Of a DNA stretch of 42,460 bases, positions 1 to 9,335 are shown piece after piece. The first letter of the stretch is position 1; each line of letters opens with the position of its first letter. The notes beneath the pieces are model-generated. The model was not told the origin of the DNA, made no database searches, and worked only from the letters and a program-made list of their open reading frames with translations. Position numbers and translations under genes: made by a program. Source of the DNA: Prevotella sp. (GTDB lineage: Bacteria > Bacteroidota > Bacteroidia > Bacteroidales > Bacteroidaceae); contig JAJWLX010000024.1 in NCBI GenBank assembly GCA_021636625.1, positions 1-42,460 on the forward strand, written 5' to 3'.

Positions 1-320
1 GTGAAGGAGACATTGAGAAAGTGATAGAGAATATCATCTATCAGCACCTCATACGATTGGGCTATCAGGTATATGTAGGACAATTGCAAGCTGGAGAAAT
101 CGACTTTGTATGTACCAAACCAGGAGGCGAACGCATCTACGTGCAAGCTTCCTACATCATAGCCGACAATGCAACCAGAGAGCGGGAGTTTGGCAATCTC
201 CGTGCCATCAAGGACAACTATCCGAAATACGTTATCTCCATGACTCCTCTGCTCACCAAGAATGATGATGACGGCATCACGCATCTGCATCTTCGCAAGT
301 TCTTGAAAGAAGGAATATAA
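1..320 (+). CDS. AAA/DUF4143-family ATPase, C-terminal part (truncated by window edge)
   Basis: The reading frame is open from base 3 and runs to TAA at 318-320, so this is the last ~105 codons of a gene that starts outside the window. The GTG at 21 is internal, not a start. The visible part reads as the C-terminal restriction-endonuclease-like half (DUF4143) of bacterial AAA-type ATPases: a helical IENIIYQHLIRLGY segment followed by beta strands around GEIDFVCTK and YVQASY, the usual D-x(n)-Q core of that domain. It ends in a short tail typical of the family. These proteins are common in Bacteroidota accessory regions and their function is mostly unknown. A full-length family member lies at 35532-36794. 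The fold assignment rests on sequence pattern alone. Confidence 0.75.
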   Translation, partial: EGDIEKVIENIIYQHLIRLGYQVYVGQLQAGEIDFVCTKPGGERIYVQASYIIADNATREREFGNLRAIKDNYPKYVISMTPLLTKNDDDGITHLHLRKFLKEGI

Positions 321-365
321 AAGTTCAAGCAGATTCGCAGAGTTGCAACTATGTTATAAAACCAG

Positions 366-398
366 AAATGCACCCGCACAATACGGACGCATTTTTTA
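366..398 (+). terminator. Rho-independent terminator after the ATPase
   Basis: AAATGC (366-371) and CCG (374-376) pair with CGG (84-86 of the same line, 384-386) and GCATTT (389-394), with a matched AC/AC internal loop and a 7-nt apical loop. A run of T follows. It lies 46 bp after the ATPase stop, as expected for its terminator. Confidence 0.6.
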
Positions 399-497
399 TT
401 TTATAATTCTCCCGAGAAACTATGTAAATATTATTCTAAACGAGTAAAATACTTCTCAAGCACCCGTAAAATGGGTAAAGAAGAGATTCTATATTTT

Positions 498-572
498 CCC
501 TTAAGGGTTTTTGTATTTTCCTTTAAGGGAAAATATTTTTTCCTTAAGGGTTTGAAAATTTCTCCTTAATGG
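498..572. repeat. Array of four CCTTAAGG-type palindromes with ~22-bp spacing
   Basis: Four related units follow each other: CCCTTAAGGG at 498-507, CCTTTAAGGG at 520-529, CCTTAAGGG at 542-550 and CCTTAATGG at 564-572. Their centres are about 21-23 bp apart, two turns of B-DNA. They are separated by A/T-rich linkers. The array sits in the 437-bp gap between two convergent genes, which holds no supportable ORF. It could be a set of protein-binding sites or a decaying repeat; no function can be assigned. Confidence 0.6.
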
Positions 573-700
573 ATTTTTACGAAGCTTTCAACTTGTAAAG
601 ATAAGTACAATATCGCTTACTCCATACACTCCATAAGTGCAAAGTCTGAGATTATAAAAAGTGAGGTTCACCAGCCAGGACAAAAACGGAGTTATAAGAT

Positions 701-750
701 AAAAAAGAGCGTAAAGAGATAAGAAGCCTTGCTTCTTATACTCTTTACGC
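701..750 (-). terminator. Strong terminator of the susC-susD-GH78 operon
   Basis: GCGTAAAGAG (709-718) and ATAAGAAGC (719-727) pair with GCTTCTTAT (731-739) and CTCTTTACGC (741-750), with a 3-nt loop and one bulged base. On the minus strand the stem is followed by a U run (A6 at 701-706). It lies 8 bp after the rhamnosidase stop codon. Confidence 0.85.
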
Positions 751-757
751 ATAAGAT

Positions 758-3700
758 TTAGTTTTCGCAGACAGTAAACTGATATTGGCCTGAGGCCAAT
801 TCCAAAACGTATTTATTTCCTATTAGCTTATATTGATTCTTCTTTAATTTCTTTCCATCCAGTAAAACAGACTTCTGAGAAGCTGCACGTAAACTTACCG
901 TAGCAGATGTGTTTGCTGGAATGACAAATGAATAGACAAGTCTATTGCCCTTTCGTTCCCATTTGCTTTCGATCCTGCCATACATACTATCATAGAATCC
1001 GGAAGCATACTGCAAGCCACCTGGCTCATCAGGCTCGGGTTGCAACAGAAAATGCTTAAATCCAGGGTTCTCCTCGTCGCGCTGAATACCCAAAGAATAG
1101 TTATACATCCAAGCTGCCACAGCTCCAAAAGAATAGTGATTGAAGGAGTTCATGCGGTTGTTGCCTCCAAAACCTCTCTCATGTGTATAGGAATTGAGAC
1201 GTTCCCATATTGTTGTTGCTCCCTGAGTTACTGGATATAGCCAGGATGGATAAGTTTTTTGGCGAAGCAGTCGATAAGCCAAGCTATCTTGCCCAGCATC
1301 CGACAAGGCTTTGCTAATCCAGGCAGTACCAATAAAACCTGTCATCAGAGAATAAGGTGGACAATATTCTCCTTTGTCTGTTTTGTTGGAACGTATGAGA
1401 GTTGACTTCAGGTTTTCTATAAACTTTGTTCTCAATGCTGGTTTGATGATATCAAATACCAGTGGAAGTACGTAAGATGTTTGTGTATCTACCAACTTGC
1501 CCTTTTGTTCTTTATTGAATGAGGAAGCTATCGTTTTACCCGAAGAAGGATTCACGTAGGAGGTGTTGAACAGCTCAACCCGTTCCTTGTGCAAATTCCC
1601 ATAATAGGCTGCATCATCAGGAAAGCCCAATATTCCTGCCATCTTCTGCATCAATTCCAAATCATAGATATAATAACACTCCCAAAGAAGAGATTTGTCA
1701 TTCCGCTCATCTTCCAGTCCTAGCCAGTCACCAAGATCCCCCCACTGACGTTTCTGAACAATGATATCTGTGGTAGTATCTATATAATGGCTCTTCACAT
1801 ATTCTATATATTTCTTCATAGCAGCATAATGTTCCCTGATTAAGGTGGTATCATTATATTGCTGGTAGCACTCCCATGGAACAGTAATGCCGGCACTTCC
1901 CCACAGCAAACCACCAAAACCACCACCTACAGGGGCTATGTCTTGAAATCTGCCGTCTGGAGTTTGTACATCTCTCATAGCCTGCAAGTAGCTGCGTAGC
2001 ATAACAGAAGCATCAGTCATATAAGATGCTGTGCGGGAAAAAACAGAGATGTCACCTGCCCAACCCATACGCTCATTACGCTGAGGACAATCCGTTGGTA
2101 TGGAGAGGAAATTTCCCATTGAAGACCATTTCACATTTTCCCAGAGACGATTGATATTGTCATCGGAAGTCTGATACTTTGAGGAAATCTTCCTGATAGA
2201 ACTCAAGACGATTCCTTTGACATTTTCCAATGGAAGTGGAGCTTCCAAACCGGTGATTTCAATATAGCGGTAACCATGATAGGTGAATCGGGGAGTAAAA
2301 ACTTCGGTTCCACCTTTGGCGACATAGATATCCTGCGCCATCGCTGCCCGGATGTTCTCCATCATCATCATTCCCTCATCACCGGCATATTCCGGAAGAT
2401 TTGGATACAATACCTCTGCGTATCTCATCGTGACTTGCGTAGAAGGTGTAAGACCGCAGAATTTGATTTTTGGAACACCCACCATGTTCTGCCCCATATC
2501 ATAAATGAATACCCCTTTTCGCACTTCCTTAACCGATTTTGCTGGGAGTTCACAGACAGGAAGTATGGTGTTTTCATTTTGCCCCACCAGTTTGAAAAAG
2601 CTATAATCATCGGGAGCCATTGCCGTGCCCCATCCGTCATGGCTTACATGTCCGGTCAACGGGATTTCAACACAATCTCTCCATTTTCCGGCATCATAAG
2701 AAGGAAGAGACCATCCTTCTACATCACCCTCACGGCAAGCATCATATATTTCTCCCTGGAAAAGACTTCCGTATCTCATCGGACCTTCATCGTAACATTG
2801 CCACCGAGAAGGAGAAGTTACAACATCCTGGCTGCTGCCATCCTTATATCTGATATATAATCTGGCCAATAGTGACTGACGGTCACCGAAATAATTCCAG
2901 TTCTCACCTTGGAAGGTAAGACCGCCACTCCACCAGCCTTCACCCAAAATGGCCCCTATCGCATTCTGTCCATTCTGTAAATGTTCGGTAACATCATATG
3001 TCTGATAGGTATGTGTCTTGTTATATTGCGTTATACCAGGATTTAGATATTCCTCATTGACACGCTTGCCATTCATATAAACATCATATACACCACGCGC
3101 AGTAACATAGAGGCGGGCAGAGGCCACCTCCTTATCTACCTTGAAACTAGTACGTAGCATCGGCATAGACTTTTGGCTTGGATCTATGACAACCTGGCGC
3201 GAGGACTTCCTGCCATCTAATGTCATCTGGAGTTTATCTACTTTTACGATAACATTACGGGGACTCCGAAAGGCCCTCACTTCGGCTTCCGAAAAAGTAG
3301 CAATTTGAAATTTGTTGACTGCTATTCCAAGATCAGCCAATACCGGAAAAGCCAGAAAGTCTCCACCTTGTCCTATCGGATTTAATGACAGCATTCCAAG
3401 ACTTTGACCATCCACGAAAATTTCCGTATAACCCAGATTGACAGCCACTTCAAATCGATGTTTGATGTAACGGTTACCTTGATTGATGATATTGGCAGGT
3501 ATGGATATAACCTTTAGAGGAACATCTTGCTTGTCCTCTTTGGCATATCCTACTCTATAAACTGCAACTGAAGCTTCCTTTTTATCATCTAATCCCTGAG
3601 TATTCAATTCAAACTTTATATAGGAAGCATCCTGCCGGCTCTGCAAATGATAGATGTTTTTGTTGGCATCCATCAATCTTCTGTCATTGACACCAAGCAA

Positions 3701-4237
3701 GAAGGATGCTTGTTTTGATTTGCTGTGTTTGTCCAGTTGAAGAGAAATAGCATATCTGAATACAGGCAGGTATTGACTATGAAGCGCATTGCTGGATTCC
3801 GGTAAACCAATCCATTTGGCACCTTTCCAGGCTTCGCTCTTATCCGAATGGTTCATTAAACCCATCTCAAACCAGGACGTTTGGCTCATTGGATAGTCAT
3901 CCTGATTCCAAACGGTCAAATTCCATAGATACCTTTTCTGAGGCATCAATTTCTTACCAGCGTAACGTATATTCAAGGACTTTGAATTGGCAATTTTTCC
4001 AGAGTTCCACAATACCTTTCCCTGCACGTCGGTTACAGTAATGGCATAAGCTTTCTGATAGCAATTCCTGGAATGATCATCAGCCAGCATTTGCCAACTG
4101 AATCTAGGATGCTCCTCTTCAAGAGCAATTGGAGTTTTCTGATACTCCACCTTCATCTGCGCTATCGATGTTGCCTGTTTGGCGTAAGAAGCGCCTGCCA
4201 ACATGCAAAAGAAAAAAAAGACAATACGATGTTTCAT
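758..4237 (-). CDS. GH78 alpha-L-rhamnosidase, secreted
   Basis: 1159-residue glycoside hydrolase that releases terminal alpha-L-rhamnose from plant glycans or glycosides by inversion. It begins with a signal peptide (cleavage near SYA-K, residue 19). The N-terminal ~550 residues are beta-rich accessory domains as in large GH78 enzymes, and the catalytic (alpha/alpha)6 barrel spans roughly residues 670-1060. The GH78 signature DCPQRNERMGWAGD is complete, with D716, E722 (the expected general acid) and D729. TIWERLNS carries E1012, the expected general base. A beta-sandwich domain ends the protein. It is the last gene of the susC-susD-GH78 transcription unit, 85 bp after susD, and is followed by a strong terminator. 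Substrate choice beyond rhamnose cannot be read from sequence. Confidence 0.93.
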   Translation of the reverse strand: MKHRIVFFFFCMLAGASYAKQATSIAQMKVEYQKTPIALEEEHPRFSWQMLADDHSRNCYQKAYAITVTDVQGKVLWNSGKIANSKSLNIRYAGKKLMPQKRYLWNLTVWNQDDYPMSQTSWFEMGLMNHSDKSEAWKGAKWIGLPESSNALHSQYLPVFRYAISLQLDKHSKSKQASFLLGVNDRRLMDANKNIYHLQSRQDASYIKFELNTQGLDDKKEASVAVYRVGYAKEDKQDVPLKVISIPANIINQGNRYIKHRFEVAVNLGYTEIFVDGQSLGMLSLNPIGQGGDFLAFPVLADLGIAVNKFQIATFSEAEVRAFRSPRNVIVKVDKLQMTLDGRKSSRQVVIDPSQKSMPMLRTSFKVDKEVASARLYVTARGVYDVYMNGKRVNEEYLNPGITQYNKTHTYQTYDVTEHLQNGQNAIGAILGEGWWSGGLTFQGENWNYFGDRQSLLARLYIRYKDGSSQDVVTSPSRWQCYDEGPMRYGSLFQGEIYDACREGDVEGWSLPSYDAGKWRDCVEIPLTGHVSHDGWGTAMAPDDYSFFKLVGQNENTILPVCELPAKSVKEVRKGVFIYDMGQNMVGVPKIKFCGLTPSTQVTMRYAEVLYPNLPEYAGDEGMMMMENIRAAMAQDIYVAKGGTEVFTPRFTYHGYRYIEITGLEAPLPLENVKGIVLSSIRKISSKYQTSDDNINRLWENVKWSSMGNFLSIPTDCPQRNERMGWAGDISVFSRTASYMTDASVMLRSYLQAMRDVQTPDGRFQDIAPVGGGFGGLLWGSAGITVPWECYQQYNDTTLIREHYAAMKKYIEYVKSHYIDTTTDIIVQKRQWGDLGDWLGLEDERNDKSLLWECYYIYDLELMQKMAGILGFPDDAAYYGNLHKERVELFNTSYVNPSSGKTIASSFNKEQKGKLVDTQTSYVLPLVFDIIKPALRTKFIENLKSTLIRSNKTDKGEYCPPYSLMTGFIGTAWISKALSDAGQDSLAYRLLRQKTYPSWLYPVTQGATTIWERLNSYTHERGFGGNNRMNSFNHYSFGAVAAWMYNYSLGIQRDEENPGFKHFLLQPEPDEPGGLQYASGFYDSMYGRIESKWERKGNRLVYSFVIPANTSATVSLRAASQKSVLLDGKKLKKNQYKLIGNKYVLELASGQYQFTVCEN

Positions 4238-4322
4238 AATAAAAAGCTTTTTATAAGAAGGATGTCATCCTCCTATATCTGAGCTCAGAAATAGACTAAT
4301 GACACCCCTTTCCTAATGTGAA

Positions 4323-5780
4323 TTAAAAATATGTAGTCAAAGCGGCTTCCGCTGCAGGTAACGGGAATAAAACTCTGATATCTGTATAAGACTGTGGAGC
4401 TACACCATAACCTTCTGGGAAATAGTAATCCTGTGGATTGGCCTTTACCCGATTGCCATAAGCCTTCATGACAGATTCTACCTTGCCGGAATGAATCAAA
4501 TCGAGCCAGCGTTTGTTTTCAAATGCTAACTCTACTCTTCTCTCATCCAATATGGCTTCACGCAACAGACCTTGATCAGTAACCTCACATGCATTCAAGC
4601 CTGCTCTTTTGCGTACTTGGTTCAAATAAGTCAATGCTTCATTGGTCTTACCCTGTTCATTTAAAGCTTCCGCAATAAACAATAAGGTTTCTGCATATCT
4701 ATATACAGGCCAGTTGTCATTGGTGATTCCTGAAACGGCATGTGTATGGCAATACTTCTTGATATAAGGGTATTTCACCCCATGAGCAGTAAGCATGCCG
4801 ATAGATGCATCTTTTCTCAAGTCACCCTCTTCATAAGCCTTGATGATGTCAGGTGTTGGAATGTTATATCCTTCTACTATTCTAGCCACTTCTGGAATTC
4901 CTGTGATTGCCGTAACTTCTTCAGCAGTAATTGGCTGAGCCAGGAACACATAGAAGAAGTTACTGGCATATCCATCATTACCTTCCTTGAATTGTACTTC
5001 AAACAAAGACTCTTCATTGTTTTTATTGGCAGGATCAAAGACATCTGCATAGTTATCCAGGAGACGATAACCGCTTATCTCCTTTAAAACCTTCTCTGCA
5101 TCAGCCCATTTTCTTTGATTGATGTAGACGTTGCCAAGTAACATCTTAGCTGTACCCATGCTGACTCGTCCACTTTCTTGAGCCATTCTGTCTGGTAACA
5201 GTTCTGACGCCAGCTTGGCATCTGCTATAATCTGGTCATATACGGAATCAACGCTTGCCAAAGGCTGGGTAGCATCGCTTAATTTTTTGACGGGTGTCAG
5301 GTGAAGAGGAACCTTTCCAAAATACTGTACCAGATCAAAATATGCAAATGCCCTAAGGAACAGAGCCTGTCCCTTGATGTTATTTTTAGCCTGCTGATCA
5401 AAATTTACATTATCGATATTTTCCAACAGATAATTGGCATTGGAGATAATACTGTAATCATCTGCATACTTATGATAGGAAACAGAGTTATTGGCATCAT
5501 CCTGGAAATTCTTCACAAACTCAGCTGAGATTGTACCTCTGTCATTGGGATTGAATGCATAAGTGGTGTTGTCAGAGCGGAGTTCACCCATAGCCCAAGC
5601 ACCGTCACTGCCGCTATACAAGCTGCGAAGGATGGAATAAACACCATTCAGTCCCTGTTCAAAGTCTTCCTTTGATTGGTAATATACATCTGTACTTAAT
5701 GTTGTCTTGGATGGAATATCCAAGAAATTATCACAAGAAGCAAACAATAAGCCAAATAATAATATCTTAAAGTATTTCAT
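4323..5780 (-). CDS. susD-like: SusD/RagB-family surface glycan-binding lipoprotein
   Basis: 485-residue outer-membrane lipoprotein that works as the lid of a SusC channel and captures oligosaccharide at the cell surface. A short signal peptide ends in the lipobox FAS-C, so Cys16 is the acylated residue. The rest has the SusD layout: helical TPR-like N-terminal half (for example the GQALFLRAFAYFDLVQYFG segment, a hallmark of the family) and a C-terminal RagB part with the conserved YRYAETLLFIAEALNE and LDERRVELAFENKRW stretches. Length is typical. It starts 18 bp after the SusC stop codon, so the two are co-transcribed. The ligand is presumably rhamnose-containing, from the adjacent GH78 gene; that is inference. 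Confidence 0.95.
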   Translation of the reverse strand: MKYFKILLFGLLFASCDNFLDIPSKTTLSTDVYYQSKEDFEQGLNGVYSILRSLYSGSDGAWAMGELRSDNTTYAFNPNDRGTISAEFVKNFQDDANNSVSYHKYADDYSIISNANYLLENIDNVNFDQQAKNNIKGQALFLRAFAYFDLVQYFGKVPLHLTPVKKLSDATQPLASVDSVYDQIIADAKLASELLPDRMAQESGRVSMGTAKMLLGNVYINQRKWADAEKVLKEISGYRLLDNYADVFDPANKNNEESLFEVQFKEGNDGYASNFFYVFLAQPITAEEVTAITGIPEVARIVEGYNIPTPDIIKAYEEGDLRKDASIGMLTAHGVKYPYIKKYCHTHAVSGITNDNWPVYRYAETLLFIAEALNEQGKTNEALTYLNQVRKRAGLNACEVTDQGLLREAILDERRVELAFENKRWLDLIHSGKVESVMKAYGNRVKANPQDYYFPEGYGVAPQSYTDIRVLFPLPAAEAALTTYF

Positions 5781-5798
5781 AACTGTGTCGTTTAAATG

Positions 5799-8700
5799 TT
5801 ACAATGATAAGTTCAAACCAAGAGTGAATATTCTAGGCACTGGATATGTTGAATAATCTATGCCCTGCAGCAAAGAGCTAGGGGTACTTCCATCAAAGTT
5901 AGTGCCCACCTCTGGATTGCCATACTTGTACTTGCTAAAAACAAGAGGCTGCTGGATGCTTGCATATACTCTCAGCGAGTTGACAAACTTAATGGTATTC
6001 TTTGGCAAAGTGTATCCCAAAGTGATGTTCTTTATCATGAAATAACTGCCATCCTTTACATATCTGGAGTGGAACTGGTCACGTTCTCTACCTGTGCTGC
6101 CTGTTGTCTTACCATATTTTCCGGCACCAGGATTTTCCGGTGAACGCCATCTGTCCTTCACTTCCTTCAAGACGTTGAACAAACCGTCCAGGTTGGTCAT
6201 ACCCTGCTCCATTGGAGTGGCAATCTTGTTGCCATAGGAACCTGTTGCCAGGATTGACAGGTCAAAATTCTTATAGTAGAATGTATTGGTCAATCCATAT
6301 GTGAACTTTGGTAATGGATTTCCTATTTCTGTTTTGTCACCACCCACTTCATCGTAGGTAATCACCTTGTCACCGTTTACATCACGGAACTTGATGGTAC
6401 CCACTTCTGAATCCACGGCTTTCGGTGAGTTGTCATAATCTGTCTGATCCTTATAAACTCCATCCTGTATCATGCCATAGAACTGACCGATACGTCCTCC
6501 CACTTTTGTTATGGTGGAAACGAAACCAGTATAAGCAACCAATTGGTCTGATAGTCCAGACAAGGCCAATACCTTGTTGTCGCTGAATGAAATATTGAAG
6601 TTGGTATCCCATCTGAATTCACCCGTCAGATTATGGGTGTTGATACTAAACTCATGTCCCCAGAATCTCAGCTTTCCGACATTGCCCATGAAGTTGGAGA
6701 AACCGGATTCCCTTGGTACTGAGAGGGAATAAAGCAAATCTCTAGTTGTCTTATTGTAATAGTCGTAAGTGAAAGTGATACGATTATTCCAAAAAGAGAG
6801 ATCCACTCCAAAGTCAGCTTCCGTAGTCTTTTCCCATCCTAATTCCACATTTCCCAAGTTAGTTACACGAATACCACTGGCAACGCTAGAGCCAAAGACC
6901 GCATTTGAATTGGAGATTACATTATACTGGGTATAGTTACCGATATTATTGTTTCCGGTTATACCATAGCTGGCACGTATCTTGAACAGGGATAACCAAT
7001 CCAAAGACTTCATGAATTTCTCTTCGTTGACCAGCCAACCAGCAGATATAGCCGGGAAATTACCCCAACGGTTCTCTTTGCCGAATCGGGACGAGCCATC
7101 ACGACGGATACTGGCGCTCAAAAGATACTTTTCCTTATAATTATAGTTGATGCGTCCCAGGAATGAAACCATGCTCCACTCCTGAATATCTTGAGTTGGA
7201 TTGTTCTTGACCAAGGCTGCATCGATGGTCTGAACTCTGTCGTCTGCGAAATTGCTTCCACTTATTGCACTATAATCGCTTCTGAATCTCTGGACAGTGA
7301 AACCTCCTAAAATATCCAGCTTATGATTTCCGAATGTCTTGGTGTAAGAGGCTGTATTTTCCCACAACCAGGAGTAATATCTGTTGTTGGCATCAAATAG
7401 GTTGGCATTGATGGCACTAGGTGCCGCAGCAAAAGCTCTACCTGCAGTGGACGGCTGGAATGTGAAATGATATTCAGATCCGATATCAGTACCCAATGAT
7501 GTCTTGAGCAACATGCCTTCAATAGGCTTTACCTCCAAGGAAGTATTGGCGAGAAGTCGCTTGATAGTGCGACGATTCTTGATATCCCTGATGGAACGTA
7601 CCCAGTTAGGAGTATCTACGGAAGTGATACCCGGGGTTGTCACAGAAATAGGATAATTGCCGTTTTCATCTTGATACTTCAAGATAGGAGATGTAATGGC
7701 GGCATTAGCCAAAAGACCACTACCACTGAAGAATGCACCATCCGTAGATGGTCGGTTCTCAAAACTATAGGTTGGGGCTACACTAAATGTAAGTTTCACC
7801 TTTTTGTTGATATTGAATTCTGAATTTGAACGGATGGAAAAACGATTGTAATCTGAGTTCAGTACAATACCATCTTGATTGAAGTATCCTAATACCAATG
7901 ATGTAGAAAAACGTTCAGATCCCCCGCGTATGGCAACATTGTAATCCTGGATGACCGCATTGCGCAACATGGCATCATACCAATCGGTACCCTTACCATA
8001 TTGGGCAGGATTCTGATATACCTCAGGTACAGCCACACCTAAATCTTCATAAGATTCTTTCTTGAACTGTGCCCATTCTTCACCATTCATCATGTCAGGT
8101 CGTCCCTTCTGAGGAACACTCTGAATACCCATATAGGCATTGACATCCACATTCACCTTTCCGGTTTTTCCTTTCTTGGTAGTAATCATAACCACACCAA
8201 AGGCGGCGCGTGAACCATAAAGTGCTGTAGCTGAAGCATCTTTCAAAATAGACATTGATTCGATTTCATTAGGGTTGATGTTGTTGATATCACCTACAAT
8301 AGGAAATCCATCAACCACATATAAAGGAGTTGCACCTGTAGAAAGAGAGGCTGCTCCGCGAATCTTGATGCTCATTCCCTGTCCAGGAACACCTGTCCCC
8401 TGACTAACCTGTACGCCTGCCAGCTTACCTTGTATTTTCTGTGAAAATTGTCCTGCCGGAATATCGCTTAAATCGTCAAAATCAATGGTTCCGATAGATC
8501 CCGTGACATCTCGCTTGGTCTGAGTACCATAGGCCATCACCACGACATCATTAATCTGCTTGACGTTTTCCACCAGAGAAACATGGATTTGCTTTTGCCC
8601 TCTTATAGCTACTTCTTTAGTTGTGTAGCCTATATAGGAAATGATAATTTTGGCATTTTCAGAAGCATCCAGGCTGAAATGTCCATCCAAATCCGTGATG

Positions 8701-9167
8701 GCACCAGCACCCTTAACGCCTTCAACTTGTATGGTTGCACCAATAATCGGCTCACCTTCTATATCTGTTACCTTACCCGTAATTTTTGTTTTCTTCGTAG
8801 AGCCAACGTTAGCAGGAGTAGCTGTTCTATTATTCTTTTGGTCCTTTATACTTAAGACTATTGTCTTGTCGATGATTTTATAAGAAACGTTGGTTCCGTC
8901 AAACAATCGTTTTAAAACAGAAGTGAGATTCTCATTTTTAGCCTTGATTGTCACTATTCTGCTAAGATTAACCTGGTTGTTATAGAAAAACTTATAACCG
9001 GTTTGCGATTCAATTAATGTCATCACTTGGTGAACAGTAGATGATTTACCATCCATATGTACCTTCTGAGCATTTGCTGGTACAATACATAGCACGTTCA
9101 TTAGCCAAAAAAGCATAAAAAACGTTACACAGTGACTAAAAGTCATTTTTTTAAATTGAAATTTCAT
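5799..9167 (-). CDS. susC-like: SusC-type TonB-dependent transporter with STN signalling domain
   Basis: Outer-membrane importer of oligosaccharides. The frame is open to 9257, but the ATG at 9167 gives a protein of 1122 residues that begins with a normal signal peptide (MKFQFKK, hydrophobic core, ANA-Q near residue 34). Domains in order: STN (about 40-105, with GYKFFYNN and LFDGTNVSYKI), carboxypeptidase-like beta domain (about 125-205), plug (about 210-325, with the SusC-typical DVVVMAYGTQ stretch) and a beta barrel to the C-terminus. An STN domain marks transporters that also signal: with substrate bound it contacts the periplasmic part of a FecR anti-sigma factor. The matching fecR and sigma genes lie directly upstream. 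No consensus TAnnTTTG promoter is visible before the gene, which fits transcription by the neighbouring ECF sigma. Confidence 0.93.
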   Translation of the reverse strand: MKFQFKKMTFSHCVTFFMLFWLMNVLCIVPANAQKVHMDGKSSTVHQVMTLIESQTGYKFFYNNQVNLSRIVTIKAKNENLTSVLKRLFDGTNVSYKIIDKTIVLSIKDQKNNRTATPANVGSTKKTKITGKVTDIEGEPIIGATIQVEGVKGAGAITDLDGHFSLDASENAKIIISYIGYTTKEVAIRGQKQIHVSLVENVKQINDVVVMAYGTQTKRDVTGSIGTIDFDDLSDIPAGQFSQKIQGKLAGVQVSQGTGVPGQGMSIKIRGAASLSTGATPLYVVDGFPIVGDINNINPNEIESMSILKDASATALYGSRAAFGVVMITTKKGKTGKVNVDVNAYMGIQSVPQKGRPDMMNGEEWAQFKKESYEDLGVAVPEVYQNPAQYGKGTDWYDAMLRNAVIQDYNVAIRGGSERFSTSLVLGYFNQDGIVLNSDYNRFSIRSNSEFNINKKVKLTFSVAPTYSFENRPSTDGAFFSGSGLLANAAITSPILKYQDENGNYPISVTTPGITSVDTPNWVRSIRDIKNRRTIKRLLANTSLEVKPIEGMLLKTSLGTDIGSEYHFTFQPSTAGRAFAAAPSAINANLFDANNRYYSWLWENTASYTKTFGNHKLDILGGFTVQRFRSDYSAISGSNFADDRVQTIDAALVKNNPTQDIQEWSMVSFLGRINYNYKEKYLLSASIRRDGSSRFGKENRWGNFPAISAGWLVNEEKFMKSLDWLSLFKIRASYGITGNNNIGNYTQYNVISNSNAVFGSSVASGIRVTNLGNVELGWEKTTEADFGVDLSFWNNRITFTYDYYNKTTRDLLYSLSVPRESGFSNFMGNVGKLRFWGHEFSINTHNLTGEFRWDTNFNISFSDNKVLALSGLSDQLVAYTGFVSTITKVGGRIGQFYGMIQDGVYKDQTDYDNSPKAVDSEVGTIKFRDVNGDKVITYDEVGGDKTEIGNPLPKFTYGLTNTFYYKNFDLSILATGSYGNKIATPMEQGMTNLDGLFNVLKEVKDRWRSPENPGAGKYGKTTGSTGRERDQFHSRYVKDGSYFMIKNITLGYTLPKNTIKFVNSLRVYASIQQPLVFSKYKYGNPEVGTNFDGSTPSSLLQGIDYSTYPVPRIFTLGLNLSL

Positions 9168-9335
9168 AATTTTGCATTGGTTTTTAGATAAAACATTCAT
9201 TTGCTTCATGCAAATGATGATTGCACAAACTGATGCAGGATGATATGGCAGTATCATTCTGCATTTTCTTTTTGCTTCATGGTGATTCTTCTTTCATATC
9301 CAATAGTTTTTAAATGAATTATTAGTTGTTATTGA

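Noticed and set aside
498..572. CRISPR-like or attachment site
   Set aside because: Units are too short (9-10 bp) and linkers are simple A/T-rich DNA; no integrase or tRNA gene is adjacent.
9168..9257. Longer N-terminus of SusC (30 extra residues)
   Set aside because: The extra part would place the signal peptide far from the start; the ATG at 9167 gives a normal signal peptide.
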